Shown here: positions 26,141-36,752 of the stretch, piece after piece
Layout of the letters: the number at the start of each line of letters is the position of its first letter
Position numbering within the stretch: the stretch's first letter is position 1
Assembly: GCF_051014445.1 (NCBI RefSeq)
Contig: NC_135143.1
Coordinates: 4,154,001-4,218,000 of the forward strand
Direction: 5' to 3'
Source: Colletes latitarsis
Lineage: Eukaryota; Arthropoda; Insecta; Hymenoptera; Colletidae
Length of the DNA stretch: 64,000 nucleotides
The notes under the pieces: model-generated
The model's input: the letters and a program-made list of their open reading frames with translations, nothing else
Told to the model about the DNA's origin: nothing
Databases searched by the model: none
Position numbers and translations under genes: made by a program

Positions 26141-27678
26141 CACTAAACCTATTACGACTGCTCAAATGACCATTTTTAAAATTTCGTTTAGAATTTCTAA
26201 CATACAATGTTATTTTATCGCCATTTAACTTCACGACTTTTCTTATACTATACGTACAATGAATTTATCAATATTCACTTCTAGTCTTGTTTTTTTTGGG
26301 GGGGAAAAATATGTAGTCTGTCTTGTATACCACGACCGATTGGCCTGTTGAACGATTTTTTTGTCTTCATTTTTTTGTAAAAAAGCGGATAAAATTTAGT
26401 ATTAATTTTTTGTTAGCTTCCGATGTATATAGCAAATATATAACAAAGATGAAAGGAGAGAATCTTCAGTTTCCACTGTCGTAGAACAGTCTAACAACGC
26501 GTATTGAAAATAGTTAAACTTTACACGCGTGCAGTTCTGAAACTACTAGCGTTTTCCACATGATTGAGCCACTGTTAGAAACAGCAGCGCTTCCTCTTTG
26601 AAATGGTTTTTGGTTTATATCGATCTTATTTCCCGTTTTGGAGATATCGTAATTTATGTGAAGGGATAATTTTTTTAATTTAACTATCTCTGTCTCCGTC
26701 TAATGCATCGGACCTCTCTCTTGCATGTGAGTCGTGACAGTCGTGACCGAGTGACGTAGTATTTTCAAGAATTTACCATTTCTTGTTTACTATTTACATG
26801 CTCGACCAATGACCTCGCGACCTCAACAATGAAAAGTAAACAAAAGCTTCAAACCCTTATATCTCCGGAACTAGCCACGTTATCGATTTTAAACAAAAAT
26901 CGTTATATCTCCGAAACTAATTACTAGACTGCGGATCTTTATACAAATTCATATTTTTATTAATAGAAATAATGAATTGGAAGCTTTACAGGGGGTGGTC
27001 TCAACCCCTAAATACAATAATTCGTATCTTACTTGAAGTATTTCTTATATCTTTGCATATTAAGTGCATTTTGTAGTTTTTTGAGAATTAAAATTTCCTA
27101 TAAATGGATAAACATCCGCAGTCTATTAATTACGCTATCGATTTGAAACAAGTTTCATTTTAAAGGGCTCTTCATTCTCTATCCGATGAACATAACTACT
27201 TTTATAATTTATGTTGTCTTCTTTATTTATTTTGATATTTAAATTTTAAAAATGAATTTAAATTTTTATAGAGGAAGTTTGCATAATTATTATCCTAGCA
27301 TTTTTCCGTAGATAATTATTTTCTTTGGAATTAACTATGGTATCGAATTGAAACAAAATTCGTTTTTAAGGGCGTTTTATCCCCTATCCGATGAAAATTA
27401 AGAAATTTCGACATACATAGTTTGTAAATTTTCTGTATGAAGTTAAAGTACTAAGTGTGTATATTTTGAGTAAAAGTATTGGATATTTTTATACAGATTT
27501 TTAAAACATGCGACGTAAACGAGAAAGATATCTTACCAATAAACTTCAAAACACAACTTTCTATACATATAATGAAAAAATTAGAAGTACGTTGCCTCGT
27601 AAAAGAGAAAAGGGAAGACTGGTCATTTGACCGGTCATCGTAGGAATGGGTATACATGAAGTGCCGGTAGGTTTAGTG
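26141..27678. mobile_element. piggyBac-like non-autonomous element (1538 bp)
   Basis: Left end CACTAAACCTATTACGACTG preceded by CTAA (decayed TTAA). The reverse complement of the right end is CACTAAACCTACCGGCACTT with an intact TTAA (27679-27682). TCAAATGACC occurs just inside both ends. The layout and TTAA target fit the piggyBac superfamily. No transposase frame is present. Inside, a block ending GGGC...CTATCCGATGAA occurs twice, near 27135-27195 and 27330-27405. Confidence 0.7.
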
Positions 27679-27682
27679 TTAA

Positions 27683-29390
27683 ATAACATTTATTTGAACC
27701 CTCTTTTACCATAGAAAAGTGCATACGTGATATTTGAATGTATTTGTAAAATTGATTCTAATTTTTCGTCTTAATACTGTAACTATGCGCAATAGAAAAC
27801 ATGGTTCTAGTAAGTGTTATCCAGTTTGATAAAAGCTATTCAAATAACGAAAGCACAGTAACATCTTCCATTAAAAAAAATGTAGAATGTCTTCCTTTTC
27901 CCTTTTATTAGTCTCCCCAAATGAATTTGTTGCATATAAAAGGATTAACTCCTCTAGACATTTAATTAAAGACAAGGAAGAATGAAATCGATATCTTTAT
28001 TGGTTTCTGAGAAAACAGCTTGCAATACTTTATTTGAACCATTTGATAGAAATGAAGCTTCATTGTACGCGAATACTTCATGTGTAATTATTTCGATAAT
28101 TTATGGGTCGATTGTTTAGAACTCGAAAACTGATATAGGATTTATGCTCATTTGAGTGTGTCTATCCATTGCCTGAAGTATCGTTATGTATTTATTAATC
28201 ACTTTGAATATTTTTATTATTTGTTTAGTTATAACATTTGTTATAAAACTAATTGATCAATAACATTAATTCTAAAAACTATAAATTTTATTAATAAATA
28301 ATAAATGTAATTTGATAGATATTAAATCGATCGTATTCTAGACTTTCAATTTTTAAGAAATTCCATAAAAAGTTGGGAGAAGAAAATGGTGGATAAAACT
28401 AACGGTAATAAAAATAACAAGTCAATGTTATCGCTACAAATGCAATCTCTGGCAACGCCGTACAAAACATAACACAAGCGAGTTTTTTCATGGCAGTTTC
28501 ATTTTTCTTAGTTGCTGTGCTTCATGTCGATGCAGATCGTTGGCCGAAGAGTATTGAAAGAGTTAAGCGAATGAGGGAATATGCTCTGATAAGGTCAACT
28601 ATTCGATGCCGGGAGTCATCAACGACGCAATTGCAGCGGAACACGGATTCGACGAGGCGCGCAAAAACCGAGCTTCGGAGCTACGGATAATGTTCACTCA
28701 TTGGCCGGATTCCCCTTTTCATTTACGTCAATGAAGCTAGTCGATCACCGAAACTGCCGTTAAAACGTGTCGTTGGCGATTATTCCGCGTTGCATTGGGT
28801 GTACAACGCGAGCTTACTGATGAATTGCACTCCTCGAAACCGTTCTACGCGCGCCCAACTTTTACGGTTTATTCCAAAATATAGTCGTTTTCAACTATTT
28901 CGGTCGATGGGAGCTATGGAGAGTTTCCCTTCGACATATCTCTGCGTTTGCTCCTAGTTTTCTCGCATGTTCGATTTACGATTGTTTAATTTCAAGCCGG
29001 GTTTTGATTTAGAGAGTAAAACATTTTTTTATTTTTCCCCATGTGTTTAATATTCGAGCGAATGGATTTTCTGAAATTCAACAAATTGACAACGTTATGG
29101 ACCTTTAAATGGAACGCTCAGTAGAGCAAAAACGGAGTCTGCCTGACACGCAACCCAGATTCATAACCCTGCAGCCAGTACTATACAATATCTATATCTT
29201 TTTTATATTTTAGTACCATGCAGTTCGTGAATTTTTATCTGCCTGTGAGAATATAATGTACGTAGGTTTCTAGAATGTTGTACTATGGAAAATAAGCAAA
29301 ATATAAAAGTTTTAATATATACTGTACATAAGTATTTGAATACGGGGTAAGATACGACCAAAAATTGTATAATTCTATTGTATTGCTATA
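27683..29390. other. Intergenic DNA; GC-richer patch 28.45-28.95 kb
   Basis: No firm gene. A 66-codon frame at 28490-28690 starts with a hydrophobic, signal-like stretch (SFFLVAVLHVDA) and then becomes basic. I do not recognise it and no convincing splice donor follows. The remainder is AT-rich and featureless. Confidence 0.4.
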
Positions 29391-30110
29391 CAGGGTGTTT
29401 GGTCAGCCCTGGAAAAAGTTTTAATAAGAGATTCTAGAGGCCAAAATAAGACGTAAATCAAGAATACCAATTTGTTTATTGAGGCTTCTTTGAAAAGTTA
29501 TTAACAAAATTACTGTTAAAAATTATTAATCAAATTTGACCACCTACACGAATTTTGTTCTCTCTTAGAATTTCTACATATTCTTGACTAAAATACGCGT
29601 TGTTTGCATTTCGTACATTAAAATCCTCCAATCCGTTCAGAAGTTATGATGTTTTAAACATACGCATGAAATTTAAGGGGATTAGGCATGAAATTGTATT
29701 TATGGTCAGACATTGTATTTTCGGTAAGGAATTTTTTTCTCGAAACTGAGTAGGATTTCGGGAGTATGTCTGTCGTCTAAACATGCTTGGAGTTAACCCC
29801 TGCAACTAAAAATAACTTTTTCAAAACGATTCGAAATTCTTTTTTTCGCTCAAAACCTTCAGCACTTACTCGAATTTTTTTCTCGAAAATGGTTAGGATT
29901 ACAAGAGTATATCTAGTGACTAAAAATCATTATAATTGAACCCCGCAACCAAAAATAATTTTTTTAGAATGATTTGAAATTTTTTAATTTAATTTGTTAA
30001 TAACTTTTTAACGAAGCCACATCCAACAAATTGATATTCTTGATTTTCGCCTTATTTTGGCCTCTAGAATCTTCCATTAAAATTTTTCCCAGGTGTAGCC
30101 GAAAACCCTG
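29391..30110 (-). mobile_element. Family A element, copy 7 (720 bp, inverted, partial core)
   Basis: Both termini are present with TA outside. The core is in reverse and has lost its distal half: after the left terminal repeat only a short AT-rich remnant precedes the core from about 29555. Two modules follow to the right. Confidence 0.92.
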
Positions 30111-31901
30111 TATATCTAAAAAAATCCTCCACCTCACTGCATTCCAATTCTCACCCTCAGAAGTTAGTACCAATTGGGAAATTATTTTTCGAATCATTAT
30201 AATAATTTTAGATGCATCGATAAACTAATTTCTGTTTACGTTTCGTGCGTAAATTGAAATCTTTCGATGTATTTTTATATCAACATCTTGGACTAAATCT
30301 CCTTTGCGAACGAATTTAAAATTTTAATTCATTCTTCGTGAATACAATCTGCCCAATTTCAGTCGATGCGCGTATAGAATGTATCGACGAACAAGTTGTG
30401 AGCGCGAAACGCGTACAACCAAGCGTGGGTGGCGTTGTTACAAATGAGGGGAGATAATCAACGGGTCGGCTGATCGTAAAAGCGTTGTTAAATGTGCTTC
30501 CGCGCCGCCTCGAAAATAATCAGCGGCAAACAAATGGGTTCGTTTGATTGTCTAAACCGGACAAAGACCCGTAAACTCTGTCTGACCAGTGCACGCGGTG
30601 CACCGAGCACGTTGGCTAATTAAGAGCAGAGTCCCACCAATCTACTCCCCCTCGATGCAACCAAGCCAATGGTCGGCGAACTCGTCGTTGAATTTTTGCG
30701 AACGCGAAGTAGTAGACGCGCGAAATAAATCAGGCAATCGTTTTAATTGGGTGGAGGCAAAACGATCAAACGATTAGTCGCGTCCCGACCATTTCCACCT
30801 CCCTTTTTTTTCTCGCTCGGGATTTATTTTGATTGTTCGTTTCAAACAGTTCGAGCATGGTGGATGGTCGGGTTTATTTTTTCAGCGAACCATCGACGCG
30901 ATTGTGCGAGAAACGCGTTTCGAGGTGGCTCTTTTGTTCCGTGGCGCTTGATTCTACAGCGGTGTTGTTGAAATGCGATTTTTCTACTTGACAGCTACTT
31001 CGTGTTTATATTTTCGGATGTTTATATTCGGCGTACGGTGTTTCAATTAAAGGCCGGATCGTTACATGCTGGGAAACAATATTGATATTGTCGAAAAGGT
31101 GGGATTTGTCAGGTAAGGGCTCGCGAAATAACAGTAGTAGAATGGGGTTGAAACGCATTATATTTCACGGGAGAAGAAATATTTTGTATAACTCCTAGAA
31201 TTGACACATTGTACTAGAAAACAACACCATTGCACTCATTTATAACTATATCGTTGGAGTTTTAATAGTACAATTCCAATCACTCTGATCTACGTTTTAA
31301 TGAGGTCATTATGCCATTATGTTCCTGCCCTAATTTGTAAAATTAATTTTCTTTAATTGATTGTAGGGACAACAAATTTTGTACTTAACTCTCGGTTGGC
31401 GTTGTTGGGTCACATATGACCAACAATTATTGCAATCATTTCATTTCTGATTTCTAGGTAACTTCTTCCACATTCTCTCCATATAATTTACAATTTTTAG
31501 AATTTCCTGAACTAATTAATTTTACTTTGATCTTTGACGATAATTATCGTAACGGTGCTGTGCACTTGTTCTCGTTTCCATCATTATTACCTTCACACTT
31601 TTTACTTTGGCCCAAAATTGTTCATTCCATTGAAAAACGTTTAGTTTATCATTTTTTCTATTATTTTTATATATTATTTTACTCGTTTATTTTCAATTCT
31701 TCTTCATGATTAAGATATACTTAATTTTTTCTACTTTCTATTTGTTTTTAAAGGGAAATGTTTAGAGTAGGTTAAATAGAATATAGGTACTGTAAAATAA
31801 CTATCGCTTAATTATAAACAGTGCGAAAGCTATCTTTTATATATCTGATACGATTTGCATTTTGTTATATTACCAATTTTAGTTTTTCTTCATAGAATAT
31901 A
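30111..31901. other. Intergenic DNA; GC-rich patch 30.35-31.1 kb and solo TTAA end
   Basis: No recognised gene. Positions 30350-31100 are among the most CpG-rich in the window, with short frames only. At 31385-31421 a TTAA is followed by CTCTCGG and a GGTCACATATGACC palindrome, resembling a piggyBac-type end without a visible partner. Confidence 0.45.
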
Positions 31902-32520
31902 CAGAGTGGTTCACGCAACATGTATACCTCTATAACTTTCAAAGTATGCGTTGCTCAATAAAATTTTGTATAAACAAGTTGCATGGTTTGAAGAGGTACA
32001 CAATCTAGTATATTTGTTTTCTTTATAGGTGAAGGCTTTTCGGAGATTTGAAGGTCAACTTTGTTTTTTTAAATGAATTACTATACTTTTTATACAAAAA
32101 TATAGAAAAATATAAAATTCTAAATAAAGAAGTGTTGATCTGTATTAGTGCTTAGCCAATTTTCACTGTTCTGCTGAAATCTGTGATAAGGTTGAGTCTC
32201 CAATTTGATATTACGCGAAGAAAATTTTTCAAAAACTAAAGCGAAATTACTCATTAGCTATTTGGTTTAAAGCTAATACAGATTAACACATTTTTACTTG
32301 AGAATTTGATATTTTTTCATATTTTGATATAAAAAATATAGAATTCTATTTAAAAAAACAAAGTTGACCTTCAAATCTCCGAAACGCCTTCACCTATAAA
32401 GAAAACAAATATACTAGATTGTGTACCCCTTCAAACCATGCAACTTTTTTATATAAAATTTTTTTAAGTAACACATATTTTGAAACTTATAGGGGTGCCC
32501 AAGTTGCATGGACCACCCTG
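31902..32520. mobile_element. TA-flanked fold-back element, family C (619 bp)
   Basis: CAGAGTGGTTCACGCAACAT at the left and the reverse complement of the right end, CAGGGTGGTCCATGCAACTT, begin inverted arms that stay alignable for about 270 bases. Almost the whole element is therefore a palindrome. The block GGTGAAGGC.TTTCGGAGATT is near-identical in both arms. TA flanks both ends. No transposase. The candidate peptide gene at 32.6 kb begins immediately to its right. Confidence 0.9.
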
Positions 32521-32526
32521 TATATA
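32521..32526 (+). promoter_or_regulatory. Possible TATA box at the edge of family C
   Basis: TATATA at 32521-32526 directly abuts the element's terminal CCCTG. It lies about 75-100 bases upstream of the candidate start codons, a workable distance for a promoter. It is formed by the TA target site plus host DNA. TATA strings are common here, so this is a suggestion only. Confidence 0.25.
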
Positions 32527-32597
32527 GGGATAAACTAAAGTGGAATGAAATTTCTTCAAATGGTGCTTCGTTCCGAAGGAATTTGCATTTGAGTCGT

Positions 32598-33304
32598 ATG
32601 CACATGCGATTAAAGACTAATATGTCTGACCATTTCCCGATATTTCTACTTGTGATTCTGTTTGCCACAGTTAACAAAGGTATGATACTATCAGGTTTTC
32701 ATTGACCATATCATGTATCATCTAAATAATATAGTTGCAACGAGATAAAACAAAGATACCATGCCATTAATGTCAGCAATCAACAATGTAAGTAGAAATA
32801 ATCAATATTGGTCTGACGCTTTATTTTCATAAATAACACTGACATCTATTTCTATACCATTCTTTCTTATACGCTATACATTACTTTGTTTTCCTGCAGT
32901 CACATACGTTAGCGCATATTTGAAAAAGATTCTCTCAGAAAATTAATTTCAATGGACGATACATTCATTGAGAAATTGTGTCGAGCGCAAATGCTCAATA
33001 TTTGTTATCAGTAACTTGAATTGACTTGCTGTAGGTATGATATTATCAGGTTTTCATTGATCATACCATGTATCATCTAAATAATATAGTTACAACAAGA
33101 TAAAGCAAAGATACCATGTCATTCATGTCAACAATCAACAATGTAAGTAGAAATAATCAATATTGGTCTGACGCTTTATTTTCATAAATAACACTGACAT
33201 CTATTTCAATACCATTCTTTTTTATACTCTATATATCACTGCTTTGTTTTCCTATAGCCACATTCGTTCAAGCATATGTGAAAAAGATTCTCTTAGAAAA
33301 TTAA
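32598..33304 (+). CDS. Candidate small secreted-peptide gene with two alternative last exons
   Basis: Not a recognised family. Exon 1 has three in-frame ATGs (32598, 32604, 32622). The first two add a basic stretch (MRLKTN) before the hydrophobic core PIFLLVILFATV, so together it looks like a signal peptide. The frame meets a donor (AAAG|GTATGA) with the exon ending at 32679, phase 1. An acceptor (TTTTCCTGCAG) opens exon 2a at 32900, which stays in frame for 15 codons to a TAA at 32944-32946. A tandem copy supplies a second acceptor (TTTTCCTATAG) and exon 2b from 33258, again 15 codons, stopping at 33302-33304. Either splice would give a peptide of about 34-42 residues, mostly signal, with a short basic amphipathic C-terminus containing KKIL. 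A polyadenylation-like AATAAA lies at 33892. Alternatives are a chance open frame, or exon 1 joining an exon elsewhere. No transcript evidence is available. Confidence 0.4.
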
Positions 33305-33388
33305 TTTCAATGGGCGATACATTCATTGGGAAATTGTATCGAGCGCAAATGATCAATATATGTTTTCAGTAGCTTGAATTGACTTGCT
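32679..33388 (+). repeat. Tandem duplication, two 355-bp units
   Basis: Unit 1 is about 32679-33033 and unit 2 about 33034-33388. By eye they differ at roughly 7% of sites in the presumed intron and about 9% after the stop codon, but 7 of 47 sites in the short exon differ. The duplication begins exactly at the donor dinucleotide context (GGTATGAT), so the second unit repeats intron, acceptor, exon and stop but not the signal-peptide exon. Confidence 0.93.
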
Positions 33389-34475
33389 CTAAAACACGGT
33401 CAATTGAAATTAACACTATTACAAACAAGAACCGATAGTAATTATACTAATGCAAGAAACTGTGCTACATTTAATACGATCAAGACGTTTACTTACTAGT
33501 GCGAGATATATTAGAAAATGTACTCTACACGCAACAAAGAATGGATATGGAATTCGTAAGCAACCCACCAAGGAAGATAAACGTTCGCATCCGAAAGTGT
33601 GCTGTTACAGGTTGCAATTTCAATTTGTCATCCACTGTCATCGACGTCTTCTTGGCGCTGCAACGACCAAATTTTTCATAAGCTAATCCGCCAAATGCAT
33701 GACATTCGTTTCATACGTTTTTTAGAGACGCTGCATGTTTTCTCTAAATATTTATTCCGAACGGGCCGCATAAAAAATTGTACGAAAACGTGAAAATGTT
33801 TTTCGTACATTCTATTCTGCTTGCAAAGTATATTTCATATTCGTGCGACGTGTATTTCACGCATTGTAACCTTATTTATATATTGTTTGAAAATAAATCA
33901 ATCCTCGCGTAAACAATTATCGCAATAATTCATTTTTTATTTGTTTTCGTAAAAAATGTTGTAATTGTGTATTTTTGCTATTTCATATATGACGAATTTT
34001 TCGAAGAATAATTTCTTTTGTTTAATACAACAAGGAATATTTGGTCAATAAAAGAACGATTAGGATAATTGACAGTATGTAATTCATACATTCGGATAGT
34101 AAATCAATTGCGTAAATTGGTGCACTGATATTGAATTATCGAGAAATTAGTGAAACTTGACGAAATTTTGATGCCACTCGCACGTAACGACCAACCGTTT
34201 GCGTTTTGCGATGCCAAATATTTACGGATGTTACTGCCGACCGTTATTATTGATAATTATGCCGCAGTCGCGTATTTCTGGCTCAGATTCGCGATCTAAT
34301 GATGGATGAAAAACGTTCACTGCCGGTACACATATGTACATTTCACTGTCCCAATCGATGTTATCAAAGTAATGATCCGAACGCCAATGTTCTAATGAAT
34401 CGGTTTAGATCGAATTGTATTTGTTCGGTCGCCCATGAATTTCATGTTACAGATTGCACGTCTGCTCGTTTAGTA
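33389..34475. other. Downstream DNA, no firm gene
   Basis: Two overlapping plus-strand frames of 78 and 60 codons lie at 33450-33686. One carries several cysteines (KVCCYRL, KCAVTGC in the two frames), but I recognise neither. AATAAA at 33892-33897 could end a transcript from the candidate peptide gene. The rest is AT-rich. Confidence 0.4.
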
Positions 34476-34538
34476 CAGTAAGTGTAAAAGCTATTCATAC
34501 AGTGACTAATTAAAATGCTGAATGATAATGTTTATTAA

Positions 34539-34756
34539 CACTAGATTTACGGAAGCCGTCAATTTGGCGGATGTCAGATTTCATATTTAAAATTGCAGAA
34601 CGCGTAAATATTATTTTTTAACAACTTATGTTGAATTTGATTGATGCAATGGCTTGAATACATATTCTAATAAAAAGAAAAATCGTATTTTAAGGTAATC
34701 GCCAACACGAAAGGTATCAATAAATATATGTGCGATCAATGCCCGTAAATTTAGTG
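34539..34756. mobile_element. piggyBac-like MITE (218 bp) nested in Tc1-like element
   Basis: CACTAGATTTACGG at the left and its inverse CCGTAAATTTAGTG at the right, with TTAA at 34535-34538 and TCAA (decayed TTAA) at 34757-34760. Its interior matches, in the opposite orientation, the 217-bp element at 36532-36748, for example TAAATATTATTT.TTA.CAA. The Tc1-like right terminal repeat shows the empty TTAA site. Confidence 0.85.
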
Positions 34757-34790
34757 TCAAACAATATTTTTTAAACAAACATGTTACATA

Positions 34791-35164
34791 CAGGGTGTTC
34801 GGCCACATCTGGGAAAAATTTTAATGGTGGATTCTAGAGGTCAAAATAAGACGAAAATCAAGAATACCAATTTGTTGATGGAGGCTTCGTTAAAAAGTTA
34901 TTAACGTTTAAAGCTCCGCCCGTACTGAATTTTTTCCCCGAAAATGCGCAGGATTTCGGGGGTATGTCTGTTCACCAAAAATGATTGTAATTGACCCCCG
35001 CAACCGAAAATAATTTTTCCAGCACAATGTGAAATGTTTGAATTTAATTGTTAATAACTTTTTAACGAAGCCTCCATCAACAAATTGGTATTCTTGATTT
35101 TTGTCTTATTTTGGCTTCTAGAATCCACCATTAAAATTTTTCCCATGGGTGGCCGAACACCCTG
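34791..35164 (-). mobile_element. Family A element, copy 8 (374 bp, one module)
   Basis: The most compact intact copy: two terminal repeats of about 115 bases around a single module in reverse orientation, and no core. TA on both sides. The pre-insertion sequence TTACATGTATTCTCC survives in the other terminal repeat of the host Tc1-like element, which fixes the boundaries. Confidence 0.95.
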
Positions 35165-35396
35165 TATATTCTCCAAAGTCTATGGAACAACAATATCAAA
35201 TAAACGAAAAAAATATTTATATTGTTTATATAAATATCAAGAAAAATGAACGAATTATCAAGTGTACAAGTAATTTAAGCATTTGTAATAAAAACAAAAA
35301 ATAATTGTAAAATTAGTATTTATAATTAGTATTTAGTAGGGTTTCTTCCTTTTGATTTTATTAATATAATAATTATATATTTTATTAATATAACAA

Positions 35397-35660
35397 TTAT
35401 TTATTGTTTAGATTGATTTTATTAGTAATATTATTCAATTCGTTGATTAAATCATTTTTTAAATCTGTTTTAGACGAAATTGTAGTTGCTGGCGTATTAT
35501 ATAAAATCCATATTTTTGTATTGCAATTCGTATGCTTAGAATCATTATCTTGCATGAACACAAAATTATTTTCCATACCCATTTTTTCAGCACTTGAATG
35601 AAAATGAGTTTTTAAAATATAAATGTACATCTGTGATCCATTATTCCGTCAATAAATTTT
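35397..35660 (-). pseudogene. Tc1-like transposase fragment
   Basis: On the minus strand a frame of about 77-85 codons contains SAEKMGMENNFVFMQDNDSK followed by HTN. This matches the conserved Tc1/mariner catalytic block around the second aspartate (QDNDPKHT). The usual DDE domain before and the glutamate block after are missing, and the tail drifts into low-complexity asparagine- and lysine-rich sequence. It is therefore a dead internal remnant within the Tc1-like element. The nearby terminal repeats belong to the same element. Confidence 0.8.
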
Positions 35661-35746
35661 TCCGTTCTACAAACTTTGGAGAATACATGTAACATGTTTG
35701 TTTAAAAAATATTCTTAAATAAACATTATCATTTTTACACCCACTG

Positions 35747-36342
35747 TATTATTTATTCAACTCTTACCAACATTTGTAAGAAAGGAAAATATTGCCATCT
35801 TTGTTTAAATATTTCAAGTTCTACGAATTACTCAGTACATTATATCAAATAGAAGGATTTTATTTCATTGAGATATTTTGGAACGATAACATTTTATCAA
35901 TTCTTCCAAGCAAAGTTTTGCTATGTTACATTTGATAGTATATTATAATCTATATTTATTGAAAAATAGGTGAAAATAAATACTGTTCAAAATAATTATA
36001 GTTTTGGAGAATGAGTCAAACTCAGGAGTGATAGAAATAGAGGAGACTGGAGTAAATTGGAAAACTTTAATTTTTTACAGTAGATTTCATGTAATTTTGT
36101 TTACTGATGTACTAATTAGATTTTGGAAATTTCGACCGTCAAAAGCACGCACATACGTTATTGTTTACTAATTTGAATACTTCCACAACTCACCTCGCAA
36201 TTAAGTATAACAAAAGGAAACTTCATACTCGGATACAACACAACGAAATATATTGAAAATAAAAAAAATTAAAAATTCGTACCAGTAGTTCATTTTTTAT
36301 TTTTGTTCAATTGACCCCAATCTCTTGTACTGTATACATATA
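35747..36342. other. AT-rich spacer
   Basis: About 600 bases of AT-rich DNA with nothing recognisable. Confidence 0.55.
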
Positions 36343-36485
36343 CAGGGTGTCCCGCATTGGTGGTACAACCGAGGTGAGGGTAATTCTATATAAAAGAAGA
36401 AATCGAAAATAAAGAATAAAATTTTTTCATTTGAGGTTTCGTTCTCGAGAAAATCGGTTTCGATTCCTTTCAGCGACATATTTTT
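36343..36485 (+). repeat. Solo arm related to family D
   Basis: Begins CAGGGTGTCCCGCATTGGTG after TA. It aligns with the arm of the element at 45941: GGTGGTACAA, then TTCTA..T..AA.AA, TTTTTCAT.TGAGG.TT and TTCTCGAGAAAATCGG. No inverted partner follows, so this is one arm of a decayed fold-back. Confidence 0.7.
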
Positions 36486-36531
36486 TAAGGATACATCATC
36501 GTATTTTGTACAAAATCTGAATACTTCTTAA

Positions 36532-36748
36532 CACTAGGTTTACGAACACTCGTTGCGCATATTTTTATTATAATTCGCTACGTTGACAGTTGCATTAAAA
36601 TGCAGTTTTCCTTTTAATTAGAGGATACATCCATATCATTACATCAATTCGAATCAACATAAATTGCTAACAAATAATATTTATGAGTCCTATAACGTTA
36701 AGTTTAGAATCTGAATGCGTCAAATTGACGCGTAACGTAAACCTAGTG
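36532..36748. mobile_element. piggyBac-like MITE (217 bp)
   Basis: CACTAGGTTTACG and CGTAAACCTAGTG form perfect 13-base terminal repeats with intact TTAA on both sides (36528-36531, 36749-36752). A second inverted block, ACGCGTCAATTTGACGC-like, lies near the right end. No coding content. Same family as 34539-34756. Confidence 0.9.
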
Positions 36749-36752
36749 TTAA

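Larger units (their letters stand above)
34476..35746 (-). mobile_element. Tc1-like element with two nested insertions
   Basis: The right end (35746, followed by TA), read on the minus strand, begins CAGTGGGTGTAAAAATGATA, a Tc1-type terminus, and runs on through AATATTTTTTAAACAAACAT to TTCTCCAAAGT. The same order occurs at the left, but cut by a TTAA element at 34539-34756 and a family A element at 34791-35164. Joining the pieces in mind restores the terminal repeat. The left boundary is either 34476 (CAGTAAGTGTAAAA) or 34500 (CAGTGAC). A transposase fragment lies between the repeats on the minus strand. Flanking TA fits Tc1/mariner. Confidence 0.8.

Noticed and set aside
33450..33686. 78-codon cysteine-containing frame downstream of the candidate peptide gene
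   Set aside because: A second frame is open over the same bases, no signal peptide or acceptor supports it, and I recognise no domain.
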